This document shows, piece by piece, positions 52,562 through 62,048 of a stretch of 64,000 bases of DNA; within the stretch, counting starts at the first letter, position 1, and each line of letters starts with the position of its first letter. The notes under the pieces were generated by a model, which was not told where the DNA came from, did no database searches, and saw nothing but the letters and a program-made list of their open reading frames with translations. The translations under genes were made by a program, and so were the position numbers. The stretch comes from CAXMST01 sp963700785. GTDB taxonomy: Bacteria; Actinomycetota; Thermoleophilia; Solirubrobacterales; 70-9. The stretch covers positions 186,001 to 250,000 of the forward strand of contig CAVOYZ010000008.1 of assembly GCA_963700785.1 (NCBI GenBank), written 5' to 3'.

Positions 52562-54004
52562 TCAACGCCCGGCCGGGATCGTCTCGATCTCCTCCAGCGC
52601 GAACTTGCTGTTGCCGCCGCCGTTGTCGCCGAGCGGGTAGCGGCCGGTGAAGCATGCGTCGCAGTGGTCCTCAGCCGGTGTGCCGATCGCCTCGTAGACG
52701 CCGTCGAGCGACAGGTAGGCGAGTGAGTCCGCGTCGACGTGCTCGGCGATCTGATCGACGGTGCGCCGATGGGCGATCATCTCCTCGCGGGTCGACATGT
52801 CGACCCCGTAGTGGCAGGGGTTGCGGATCGGCGGCGCGGAGATCCGAAGATGGACCTCCTCGGCGCCCGCGTCCCGGAGCATGCCGACGATCTGCCGGGT
52901 CGTGTTCCCCCGCACGATCGAGTCATCGACGACCACCACCCGGCGACCGGCGATGATCTCCGGGAGCGGGTTGAACTTCAGCCTGAGGCCGTGCTTCCGG
53001 AGCTCCTGGCCAGGCTGGATGAAGGTGCGGGCCACGTAGCGGTTCTTGATCAGGCCGTCGTCCTTGGGAATCCCCGAGGCGCGCGAGAAGCCGGCAGCCG
53101 CGGGGTTGCCCGAGTCGGGGACGGCGATCACCAGGTCCGCATCGACCGGAGCCTCGCGCCAGAGGATCTCGCCCATCCGGCCGCGGACCTGCTGGACCAC
53201 CCGGCCCTCGAGCCGCGAATCGGGCCGCGAGAAGTAGATCTGCTCGAAGACGCAGAACGAGGTCCGCTTCGGCTTCACCGCCTGCCGCACCTCGAGGCCC
53301 TTGGCGCTGAGCGAGACCATCTCGCCCGGGTTGACCTCACGCAGCAGCTCGGCGCCGATGATGTCGAAGGCGCAGCTCTCCGAGGCAACGACGAAGCTCT
53401 CCCCGAGGCGGCCGAGCACCAGCGGCCGGACCCCGTGTGGATCTCGGAAGGCGACGACGGCGTGCTTGGTCATCACCACGGTCGAGAACGCACCCTCGAG
53501 CTTCTGGATCGCCCCGACCACCGCGTCCTCGACGGTGCGCTCCGGCGAGGATGAGACCAGCGCGGCGATGATCTCCGAGTCGGAGGTGCCGCGAAACCTG
53601 AGGTCGTGGGTCTCCTGCAGCTCCGTGAACAGCTCGACCGCGTTGGTCAGGTTGCCGTTGTGGGCCAGCGCGACCTCGCGGCCGTCGTCACGCCACACCG
53701 GCTGCGTGTTCTCCCAGCCCGCACCGCCGGTGGTCGAATAGCGCACGTGGCCGATCGCGGCCTCCCCCTGCAGGGCACTGAGCTTCTGCTCGTCGAACAC
53801 CTGCGAGACGAGCCCGAGGTCGCGAAGCGTCGTGATGTGGCCGCCCTCGCAGGTCGCGATGCCCGCCGATTCCTGACCGCGGTGCTGGAGCGCGTAGAGA
53901 GCGAAGTAGGCGAGGCGCGAGACGTCGTGTCCCGGCGCGTAGACACCGAACACTCCACACTCGTCTCTCGGGCCCTCGCGGGCATCGAACATGGTCTCGC
54001 TCAA
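52562..54004 (-). CDS. purF: Amidophosphoribosyltransferase
   Basis: PurF commits PRPP to purine synthesis. The N-terminal cysteine nucleophile of the glutaminase is in DECGVFGVY after a short propeptide of about 15 residues. Further motifs are HRGQESAGIATCEG, GHVRYSTTGG, the PRPP-binding VVVDDSIVRGNTTRQIV and LRISAPPIRNPCHYG with one of the cysteines that bind the Fe-S cluster in the Bacillus-type enzyme. CDACFTGRYPLG near the end carries the others. The start is ATG 54004 or ATG 53992. Length is 480 residues, normal. The gap to purL upstream is 108 bp. Confidence 0.96.
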   Translation of the reverse strand: MSETMFDAREGPRDECGVFGVYAPGHDVSRLAYFALYALQHRGQESAGIATCEGGHITTLRDLGLVSQVFDEQKLSALQGEAAIGHVRYSTTGGAGWENTQPVWRDDGREVALAHNGNLTNAVELFTELQETHDLRFRGTSDSEIIAALVSSSPERTVEDAVVGAIQKLEGAFSTVVMTKHAVVAFRDPHGVRPLVLGRLGESFVVASESCAFDIIGAELLREVNPGEMVSLSAKGLEVRQAVKPKRTSFCVFEQIYFSRPDSRLEGRVVQQVRGRMGEILWREAPVDADLVIAVPDSGNPAAAGFSRASGIPKDDGLIKNRYVARTFIQPGQELRKHGLRLKFNPLPEIIAGRRVVVVDDSIVRGNTTRQIVGMLRDAGAEEVHLRISAPPIRNPCHYGVDMSTREEMIAHRRTVDQIAEHVDADSLAYLSLDGVYEAIGTPAEDHCDACFTGRYPLGDNGGGNSKFALEEIETIPAGR

Positions 54005-54112
54005 GGGAAAAGTGGCCTCCGCTCACCGGCCTATCGAAGCGCTCGGGCAGGCGACTGACCTGCGGGCCAAGGCTAGCAGCGGCAGGGGCTGACTCCCCTC
54101 GCGCCGAGCCTG

Positions 54113-56300
54113 CTAGAGGCGATCGCCGAGCGAGCGCCACGCCCGCGCCGCCTCGGCCGTGCTGGTCGCGATGCGGACCCCGGCGGCCTCGATCGCCAGC
54201 CCCGTCCCCCCGGCCCGGCCGAGAGCAGCCCCGCCGGCGGCATCGACCAGAGGCTCGAGGCGCTCGGCCGGGCCGCCGACCACGAACCCGCCGCTGCCCT
54301 CGCCGAACAGCCACTGCTCGGCGCTGCCGCCACGCGAGGAGATCAGGTCGCCGAGGTCGACCTCGAGCCCGATCTCGCCGGCGATCGCGCACTCCGCCAG
54401 CGCGCATGCGAGGCCGCCGTCGCTGACGTCGTGGGCGAAGCTCAGGCCGCCGTCCCGGACCGCCTCGCGGACCGCGGCGATCGCCGCTGCGCAGGCGGCG
54501 ATGTCGGGTCCCGGCAGGCCCGGCGAGAGCTCGCCCCGCTGCTTCGCGAGCTCCGAGCCCGCGAGCGCGGGTGCGAAGGGCCCGATCAGCGCGATCAGAT
54601 CGCCCGCGGCCGGCGCCAGGCCGGCCGTGACCGCCGGATCGGGAAGCTCGCCGACCATCCCGACCACCGGCGTCGGGTAGATCGGTCCCCCGTCCGTCTC
54701 GTTGTAGAGGGAGACGTTGCCGCCGACGACCGGGACGGCGAGGGCCTCGCAGGCATCGGCCAGCCCCTGGGTCGAGCGGTCGAGTTGCCAGGCGACCGTC
54801 GGTCGCTCCGGGTTGCCGAAGTTGAGGCAGTTCGTGAGCCCGAGCGGCTCGGCGCCGACGCAGGCGAGGTTCGCCGCGCACTCGAGCACCGCCTCGACGG
54901 TGCCCGCGTAGGGCTCGCAGGCGACGCGGCGCCCGTTGCCGTCGATCGAGACGGCGACGCCGCTGCCGGTCTCGGCGATCTGCAGGACCGCGGCGTCGGC
55001 CTGCTCGGGGCGGCGAACGGTCCGCGACTGGACGATCGGGTCGTACTGCTCGAATGCCCAGCGCTTCGAGGCGATCGTCGGCGAGGCCAGCAGGGCGAGC
55101 ATCACCTCTGTCGGGTCGTCGGCCCCCAGCGTCCTGCGGTTGCCGTAGATCCATTCCCCCGGATCGGCGGGGTCGAGGTCGTACAGCGGGCACTCGTCGA
55201 CGAGCAGCGCAACCGGGATGTCGCCGACCTGCCGCTCGCCGTCGAAGATCCGGATCGCGTCGCCGCCGGTCACCTCGCCGATCACCGTGCCGCCGGTCTC
55301 CCATCTGGCGCAGATCTCGAGCACCGCGCCGACCTTCTCCGGCTCGACGATCGCCAGCATCCGCTCCTGCGATTCGCTGACCATCACCTCGAACGGCTCG
55401 AGGTCCGGATTCCGCTTCGGCACCCTGGCGACGTCGAGGTCGAGGCCGACGCCCCCGGCCGCCGCCATCTCCGCCGAGGACGAGGTCAGCCCGGCGGCGC
55501 CGAGATCCTGAAGCGAGACCAGCAGCTCCCTGGCAGAGCAGCTCGAGGCAGCATTCCATCACCTTCTTCTCCTCGAACGGATCGCCGATCTGAACCGTCG
55601 GGCGCTTCTCGTCCCCCTGCTCGAGCTCAGCCGAGGCGAGCACCGAGGCGCCGCCGATCCCGTCGCGGCCGGTCGAGGCGCCCATCAGCACGACCGCGTT
55701 GCCGACCCCCGCGGCCGCGGCACGGACCATCGAGGAGGTCTTGGCGAGCCCGACGCACATCGCGTTGACGAGGCAGTTCTGCTCGTACGGTGCCTCGAAG
55801 TAGACCTCGCCGCCGATCGTCGGCACCCCGATCGAGTTCCCGTAGTGGCCGATGCCGGCGACCACGTGCTCGAACAGGTAGCGGGAGCGCTCGGAGTCGA
55901 GCTCGCCGAAGCGCAGCGAGTCGAGCACCGCGATCGGCCGGGCACCGAGCGCGAAGACGTCGCGGAGGATGCCGCCGACCCCGGTCGCCGCGCCCTGGAA
56001 CGGCTCGACCGCGGAGGGGTGGTTGTGCGACTCGACCTTGAACGCGATCGAGTGCCCCGAGCCGATCTCGACCGCGCCGGCGTTCTCGCCCGGGCCCATC
56101 ACCACGCGCGGGCCCTCCGTCGGCAACCGCCGAAGCAGCTTCTTCGAGTGCTTGTAGGCGCAGTGCTCCGACCACAGCAGCGAGAACATCGCCAGCTCGA
56201 CGTCGTTGGGCTCGCGGCCCATGCCCGCGCAGATCAGCTCGAACTCGTGGTCGGTGAGCCCGAGCTCGCGGTACTTCGGCGTGTCAGTCGCGGCGCTCAT
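54113..56300 (-). CDS. purL: Phosphoribosylformylglycinamidine synthase subunit PurL, +1 frameshift
   Basis: The N-terminal part (ATG 56300, or 56312 in frame) has LLWSEHCAYKHSKKLLRRLP, the ATP-binding VESHNHPSAVEPFQGAATG, and GGEVYFEAPYEQNCLVNAMC. The frame breaks after MECCLELL; removing one base near 55536 gives ARELLVSLQDLGAAGLTSSSAEM. It then runs through NPERPTVAWQLD, VPVVGGNVSLYNET and SFAHDVSDGGLACALAE to a stop at 54113. Restored length is about 730 residues, the small PurL type that needs PurS and PurQ, neither of which is in the window. It lies 49 bp downstream of the sulfotransferase cluster. Confidence 0.93.
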
Positions 56301-56360
56301 CGCAGCGCCCATTCAACTAGGCGGCCGCGCGGAACGGCAGCGGCGAGGATCGCCACCGGC

Positions 56361-58191
56361 TCAGTCGTAGCCGAGCTCGGCCAGCAGCACACCGGCGACG
56401 TCTGCGAAGGCCGCGGCATCCTCGTCGCTGAGCCGCTCGCGCCAGGCCCCGACCGGCCCCAGCTCGGCCTCGATCGCGGCGCGCTCAGGTGGGTCGATCA
56501 TCGCCTCGTCGAAGTCGAGCTCGAGGAAACGCACAGACGTCGCGCAGGACCGGCTCGGTGTCGGTCAGCAGCCGCTCGTAGCGAACCTCGAGATAGCGCT
56601 CGATCAGGTGCTCCTGCTGGCGCGCGGCGTTGACCTTCTTCTCCCAGCGCTGCCCGACGACCAGCGCCTTGCCGGGATCGAGCTGACCCGGCTTCGCGGC
56701 GGCCGTGTCACGACCGTCGCGGATCACGTGGATGAAGTGGGCCTCGTTCAACGCCCGCTGGATCCTGCGCATGCGCTTCAGGTAGGCCGGCGTCTCGTCG
56801 CCCCAGCGTGACGTCCCGGCCCGCTCGTTCAGCATCCCGTAGAACTCGCGCAGCACGGCCGCCGCCTTGAGGTCGTCGAGGGCCTCGATCCGGCGTTGCA
56901 TCTCCGCCTCGTCGATGCCGAGCTCCGCCAGCGGCCGCGCTGCGGCCATCACCTTGACGACCCGCTCTGCGGTCACCGGCTCGGATCGGATCGTCTCCGC
57001 CAGCTTCGGGACGAAGCCGGTCTCGGCGACCATCGTCACCTCGGGGTGGGCGGCGAGCATCGCGCTCAGCAGGGTCGTGCCGGAGCGGGCGGCGCCGACC
57101 ACGAACGGCGCGGGGTCACGGCGCTCGGCCGGGGGACGGATGCCGGTCGCGTGCCCGGCGACGTTCAACGCCCGGCGCAGCGACCGGGGCAGTCGCGGTC
57201 CGCTGCGCGGCTCATGGACGCCGTCGCCGTTGGCGCCGCCGAGCGTGTCCGCCTCGTATCCGAGGTCGAGCAGCAGGTCGCCGGCCAGTGCCTCGTATGT
57301 CGCCTGGTCGGCCGGGGTCATCTTCGTTCTGTAGCCGCCGACGAGCGACGGGTTCGGCGGCTCGAAGGTCTTCTCGTGGCTCTTCAGCCTGCGCTCCGCC
57401 GACTGCGGGTCACGGCCCTTGCCCCGCGGAAGCTCCCGGGCCTTCTCCTTGAGCCGCTCCTCGGCCCGCTCGTGGTAGCCGAGCATCGCCGGATCGAAGT
57501 CGAGCTCGATGAACTCGCAGATCCGGCGCAGCTGGCCCTCGGTGTCGAGCACGAGGTCCTCGAACCGGACCTCCATGTAGTAGCCGAGGTAGGGCTGCTG
57601 CGCGCGGCCTCGCAGGACTCGTCCCCGCCAGCGATCGGCGGCGGCCTCGATCGTCTCGGGCCCGAAGCTCTGCTTGAGGATCGACAGGGCGACGTCGCGA
57701 CCGTCGCGGATCAGGTGAACGAAGCGCGCCTCCGGGAGGTACTCCTGGATCTCGCGCATGCGCTTCACATAGCCGGGGGTCTTGTCGCCCCAGCGCGGTG
57801 GGCCGCCCTGCTGCTCGCCGTAGATCCTGAAGAACTCACGCACCGCGGCGGGCCCGGTCAGCTCGGGCAACGCCGCCCATCGCTCCGCCAGCTCGGAGGC
57901 CTCGATGTGGAAGTCGCCCCAGCGACGATGCGAGGTCAGCATCTCGAGCATCCGCTCGGGACTGGCCCCGTGCTTCTCGCGGGCCTTGATCAGGTCGGGA
58001 ATGAAGTGCGTCTCCGAGGGAATCGCGAGCTCGGGGTGGGCGTCGAGCATCAGCCGCAGCAGCGTCGTTCCCGAGCGCGTCGCGCCGACCACGAACGGCG
58101 CCGGCGCCGGCCCCTTTGCCGCTCGCCGGATCGCGCGTCGGCGGCTCCGGTAGCCGGTGACGCTGCGGAGCAGCTCGCGCCTCGCCTTCAC
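56361..58191 (-). CDS. Two-domain sulfotransferase (PAPS-dependent family), +1 frameshift near the end
   Basis: Two complete sulfotransferase domains lie in one frame. Domain 1 (about residues 30-300) has the 5'-phosphosulfate loop TRSGTTLLRLMLDAHPELAI, PRWGDKTPGYVKRM and RDGRDVALS. Domain 2 (about 345-600) has ARSGTTLLSAMLAAHP, SRWGDETPAYLKRM and a weakened 3'-phosphate motif RDGRDTAAA. The last 57 residues follow a one-base break in an AAA run at 56527-56529; correcting it gives DVCAFLELDFDEAM and a stop at 56361. Start GTG 58191 overlaps the glycosyltransferase stop. These enzymes move sulfate from PAPS to a hydroxyl or amine, in the cytosol. Confidence 0.85.
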
Positions 58192-59282
58192 GATCGAGCC
58201 CCCAGCGCCCGATCGATCAGCGCGCCGTAGTCGGCGACCGTCCGCGACCAGCTCAGCTCTTCGCGGGTCCGCAGCGCGCCCTCGGTCAGGCGGGCGCGCT
58301 CGGCCGGGTCGGCGAGCCGCTCGATCGCGGCGGTGAGGCCGGCCACGTCCGGCTTCATCGAGGGGATCCCCGAGTCCGCGGTGCCGTCCTCGACGTCGGC
58401 CACGAGAAGTCCGTTGACGCCGTCACGGACCACCTCGTTCATCGGTGGGCTGTCGTTGGTGATCTGGGGCATCCCGAAGGCGACCGCCTCGTAGAGGAAC
58501 AGCCCGAGGCCCTCCCAGCGGCTCGGGCCCAGGCAGACGTCGCAGGACGCGAACAGGCGCAGATGCTCGGCGGTCTCCATGTCGTCGACGATCAGCTCGA
58601 TCCGCGGGTCGGCCTCGGCGGCCTTGGTCAGGTAGCCCATCCGCCGCTCGAGCTGGGCCTTGAAGATCAGCCGCAGGTTCTCGCCGCGGGCCGCCTGGAA
58701 CGCCTCGACCACCTCCTTGTGCGGCTTGCGGGGCCCGAGCAACGCCCCCGGGAAGTAGAAGCGGATCAGCTCGTCCTTGGAGCGATCGACCGGCACCTCG
58801 AGCAGCTCGCGGTGCAGGCCCCACTGAACGAACGGGCTCTCGATGCCCAGCTCCGCGTAGCGGGCCTGCTCGCAACGGGTCATCGAGTAGAGCACGTCGT
58901 AGGCGGCCGCGGCGGGCGCGGCGTCCTCGGCACCGAACATCTCCCAGACGAAGCGACCCACGGTGCGGACGCCGGATTCGCGCAGCCGCCGGATCTGATC
59001 GTGCTGGTAGCAGTTGTCCCAGTGCACGACGTCGATCGAGTTCTGCTCGATCCAGCGCACGTACTCGTCGTGGGGCACCTCCCAGTCGGAGGCCTCGGTG
59101 ACGCCCGGCTGGTCCCAGACGCCGCTGCGGTCGAGGTGCGCGGCCATCGGTCCCTTGTCTCTGGTCGGTCGCGCCAGGATGAAGGTCTCGTGGCCGGACG
59201 CCTCGAGCGCGTCCCGCACGTAGCGCGAGACGAACGCCTGCCCGCGGTTGAACCACTTGGTGACGATCCCGACCCGGCTCAC
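58188..59282 (-). CDS. GT4-type glycosyltransferase within the sulfotransferase array
   Basis: The 364-residue GT-B enzyme begins VGIVTKWFNRGQAFVSRYVRDALEASGHE and has the nucleotide-sugar-binding C-terminal domain with PSRWEGLGLFLYEAVAFGMP (the E-x7-E element) and NDSPPMNEVVRDGVNGLLV. It is paralogous to the glycosyltransferase at the right edge: VRTVGRFVWEMFG versus VRTIGRFVWEHFT. The start is GTG 59282, overlapping the upstream sulfotransferase stop (GTGA); its own stop overlaps the next sulfotransferase. It probably adds a sugar that the flanking enzymes then sulfate. Confidence 0.88.
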   Translation of the reverse strand: MSRVGIVTKWFNRGQAFVSRYVRDALEASGHETFILARPTRDKGPMAAHLDRSGVWDQPGVTEASDWEVPHDEYVRWIEQNSIDVVHWDNCYQHDQIRRLRESGVRTVGRFVWEMFGAEDAAPAAAAYDVLYSMTRCEQARYAELGIESPFVQWGLHRELLEVPVDRSKDELIRFYFPGALLGPRKPHKEVVEAFQAARGENLRLIFKAQLERRMGYLTKAAEADPRIELIVDDMETAEHLRLFASCDVCLGPSRWEGLGLFLYEAVAFGMPQITNDSPPMNEVVRDGVNGLLVADVEDGTADSGIPSMKPDVAGLTAAIERLADPAERARLTEGALRTREELSWSRTVADYGALIDRALGARS

Positions 59283-60166
59283 GTCGTCACCTCGTAGCCG
59301 AGCTCGCGCAGCCGCTCGCCGGCGACCTCGTTGTAGGCGGCGAGATCGGCCGGCTCCATCTCGCGGCGCCACTTGTCGAGCTTGGTCGGGTCAGGCGGCC
59401 GGGTCGTCGGCAGGTGATTGTCGATCCGGTATCCGGCAGCCTGCTTCGCGTGGGTGCCCTCGCCGCGCAGCTCCCCGGCCATCTCCTGCAGCCGTTCGGC
59501 CGCGCGCGCGTGGTAGCTCAGCATCCCGGGGTCGTAGTCGAGCTCGATCAGCTCGCAGATTCGCCCCAGGACCGGCTCGGGGTCGCGGACGAGGTCCTCG
59601 TAGCGGGCCTCGAGGTAGCGCTCGCCGCCCAGCCTGCGCGCCTGCTCGCGGGACTTGTCGATCCGCTTCACCCAGCGGCCGGCCTGCTCGCGCGGCGGCG
59701 GCTGCTCGTTGATCGCACGCGCGCTCTGGCTCAGGGCGACGTCGCGACCGTCGCGGATCAGGTGGATGAACCTCGCCTCGGGCAGAGCCCGCCCGATCCG
59801 CGTGATCGAGAGCATGTAGGCGGGCGTCTTGTCGCCCCACCGCGGCTTCCCCTGGCCCCGTGCGTAGATCTCGAAGAAGGCGCGGACGGCGGCGCCCGCG
59901 TCACCGGGGCCGACCGCCTCGAGCGCTGTGCGCATCGCCGATTCCTCGATCCCGAAGTCGCCCCAAGTGCGATTCGAGGTGATCGCCGCGAGCATCGTCT
60001 CGGCGTCTGCTCCCTCGGCCTTCGACGCCTTGATCAGGTCGGGAACGAAGTGGGTCTCGGGCGGCACCGCCAAGGCCGGATGGGCATCGAGCATCATCCG
60101 CAACAGGGTCGTGCCCGAGCGGGTCAGGCCGACGACGAACGGAGCCGGGGGGCGCGGGGCGCTCAT
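59279..60166 (-). CDS. Sulfotransferase (PAPS-dependent family), array member
   Basis: The 295-residue single-domain protein starts at ATG 60166, overlapping the upstream stop. Motifs are FVVGLTRSGTTLLRMMLDAHP (phosphosulfate loop), RWGDKTPAYMLSI, FIHLIRDGRDVALSQSARA (3'-phosphate site), YLEARYEDLVRDPE and a C-terminal WRREMEPADLAAYNEVAGE. There is no signal peptide or membrane segment. The region between residues 150 and 180, expected to contact the acceptor, differs from its paralogues (SARAINEQPPPREQ), suggesting a distinct acceptor position. Confidence 0.88.
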   Translation of the reverse strand: MSAPRPPAPFVVGLTRSGTTLLRMMLDAHPALAVPPETHFVPDLIKASKAEGADAETMLAAITSNRTWGDFGIEESAMRTALEAVGPGDAGAAVRAFFEIYARGQGKPRWGDKTPAYMLSITRIGRALPEARFIHLIRDGRDVALSQSARAINEQPPPREQAGRWVKRIDKSREQARRLGGERYLEARYEDLVRDPEPVLGRICELIELDYDPGMLSYHARAAERLQEMAGELRGEGTHAKQAAGYRIDNHLPTTRPPDPTKLDKWRREMEPADLAAYNEVAGERLRELGYEVTT

Positions 60167-61077
60167 CGGCTCACCACCTCGTAGCCGAGCTCGCTCAGCA
60201 GATCGCCGGCGACGCCCTCGAACAGCGCGTTCTGGGCCGGATCCATCTCCTCCTTCCACCGGGCCAGGCGACTGGGGTCCGGTGGCTTCGAGGTCAGCAG
60301 GTGCGCCTCCCTGCGGTGGTCGGCGGGGCGCATCGGCTTGCCCTCCTCGCCCGGCAGGTCGCGCACCATCTCCGCCAGGCGATCCTCGGCTCGCTCGTAG
60401 TAGCGGAGGATCGCCGGGTCCCAGGGCAGCTCGAGGAACTCGCAGACGCGGCGCAGCTCCGGCTCGGTGTCGCGGACCAGGCTCTCGTACTGGACCTCGA
60501 GGTACTGGCCGAGCTGCTCGCCGTCGGCGCGGGCGCCCTCGATCTTCTTCACCCAGCGCTCGGCGACCGTCTCGATCGGGGGCGGCTCCTTGAGCAGGCG
60601 CTTGAACCGCGACAGCGCGGCGTCGCGCCCGTCGCGGATCATGTGAACGAAGCGCGCCTCGGGAATCGTCCGCTGGATCTGCCGCATCCGCTTGATGTAG
60701 TTCGGGGTCTTGTCACCCCAGCGCGGCTTCCCCTCCCGCTCGGCGTAGAGCTCGAAGAAGGTGCGGACCACCGGCTCCGCCTCGATCCGGTCCAGGGCGC
60801 AGTAGCGGCGCAGCAGCTCGCCCGAGTCGAGACCGAAGTCGCCCCACTGACGGTGGCCGGTGACGACCCCGTGGGCCTCCTCGCAGCTCGCGCCGCGCTT
60901 GTTCGCCGTCTTGATCAGCTGCGGGACGAAGTGGGTCTCGGGTGGGATCGCGAGGTCAGGATGGGCGTCGAGCATCAACCGCAGCAGGGTCGTGCCGGAG
61001 CGGGTCACGCCGACGATGAACGGCACGGGCGGCCCGGCAGGCCCGCGGCCGTGCGTTCTGCGCCCGGGCAGCCTCAC
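60163..61077 (-). CDS. Sulfotransferase (PAPS-dependent family), array member
   Basis: The 304-residue paralogue has VPFIVGVTRSGTTLLRLML, RWGDKTPNYIKRM, FVHMIRDGRDAALSRFKRLL, YLEVQYESLVRDTE and a C-terminal WKEEMDPAQNALFEGVAGD. It starts at GTG 61077 in a GTGA overlap with the previous array gene and ends in an ATGA overlap with the next, so ribosomes can pass directly along the cluster. The 3'-phosphate motif has Ala for Val (RDGRDAALS), a mild change. Likely cytosolic; acceptor unknown. Confidence 0.88.
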   Translation of the reverse strand: MRLPGRRTHGRGPAGPPVPFIVGVTRSGTTLLRLMLDAHPDLAIPPETHFVPQLIKTANKRGASCEEAHGVVTGHRQWGDFGLDSGELLRRYCALDRIEAEPVVRTFFELYAEREGKPRWGDKTPNYIKRMRQIQRTIPEARFVHMIRDGRDAALSRFKRLLKEPPPIETVAERWVKKIEGARADGEQLGQYLEVQYESLVRDTEPELRRVCEFLELPWDPAILRYYERAEDRLAEMVRDLPGEEGKPMRPADHRREAHLLTSKPPDPSRLARWKEEMDPAQNALFEGVAGDLLSELGYEVVSR

Positions 61078-62048
61078 CGCACCTCACCCTCTCCGGAGGC
61101 GGCGACGGTCTCGTACCCGAGGTCGGCGAGCAGCTCGCCCGCGACGCGCTCGAACTCCGCCTCGTCGCGGGCCGGCATCTCCTCGCGCCAGCGCCCGCAG
61201 CGGTCGGTGCTGGGCGGGTTGCTGGTCATCGCGTGGCCGGCCAGTCGCTCGTCGCCGGTGCGCACCGGGCCGTTCTCGCCCGAGCCGAGGTCGCGGTCCA
61301 TCTCGGTCAGCCGCTCGGCGGCGCGCCGGTGGTAGTCGAGCATCGCCGCGTCGTAGGGCAGCTCGAGGAACTCGCAGATCGTCCGCAGGGTGGCCTCGGG
61401 GTCGCCGACCAGGTCCTCGTAGCGAACCTCGAGGTAGTCGTCCAGCTCGGCGGAATGGATCCGGGCGGTCTCGATCCGCCGCCGCCAGCGCTCGGCCACC
61501 TCGGTGATCGTCGGCGAGGGCCCGTCCAGCGCCCGCTCGGCTTGGGAGAGAGCCACGTCGCGGCCGTCTCGGATCAGGTGGATGAATCGGGCCTCGGGCA
61601 GGGCTCGCTCGATTCGCGGCATCGCTCGCATGTAGCGCGGCGTCTTGTCGCCCCAGCGAGGCTTGTGCTCCTTCTCGGCGTAGAGGTCGTAGAAGGCGCG
61701 GATCGCATCGGCGGGGTTCAGCGGCTTGATCGCGCGCAGGCGGGCGAGCAGCAGCTCCTCGTCGAGGCCGAAGTCGCCCCAGCGCGGATGGTCGGTCGCG
61801 GCCCGCACGAGGCGCTTGCGCGTCGTGTTGTCGCGACGCGCAAGCCGGATCATCTCGGGCACGAAGTGCGTCTCCGGCGGAATCGTCAGCTCCGGATGGG
61901 AGTCGAGCATCAGCCGCAGCAGCGTCGTGCCGGAGCGATTGACCCCGACGATGAACGGAGCGGGCGGCCTCGAGCGGGTCGCGACCCGGCGGCGGAGGCG
62001 CGAGGCGGACGCGAAGGGGCGCTTCCACAGCGGCAGTGCGGCGCTCAA
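61074..62048 (-). CDS. Sulfotransferase (PAPS-dependent family), array member
   Basis: The 324-residue paralogue carries a basic N-terminal extension (WKRPFASASRLRRRVATRSR), then FIVGVNRSGTTLLRLMLDSHP, RWGDKTPRYMRAM, FIHLIRDGRDVALSQAERAL and YLEVRYEDLVGDPE. The start is an unusual TTG at 62048 set in a TTGA overlap with the preceding gene, which is why I prefer it to internal starts. The basic extension could bring the enzyme to the membrane surface. Acceptor unknown. Confidence 0.87.
   Translation of the reverse strand: MSAALPLWKRPFASASRLRRRVATRSRPPAPFIVGVNRSGTTLLRLMLDSHPELTIPPETHFVPEMIRLARRDNTTRKRLVRAATDHPRWGDFGLDEELLLARLRAIKPLNPADAIRAFYDLYAEKEHKPRWGDKTPRYMRAMPRIERALPEARFIHLIRDGRDVALSQAERALDGPSPTITEVAERWRRRIETARIHSAELDDYLEVRYEDLVGDPEATLRTICEFLELPYDAAMLDYHRRAAERLTEMDRDLGSGENGPVRTGDERLAGHAMTSNPPSTDRCGRWREEMPARDEAEFERVAGELLADLGYETVAASGEGEVR

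Noticed and set aside
53688..56312. 874-codon frame continuing from purL into the purF region
   Set aside because: After the shift near 55536 it is out of frame with purL, whose true C-terminus lies in the frame ending at 54113.
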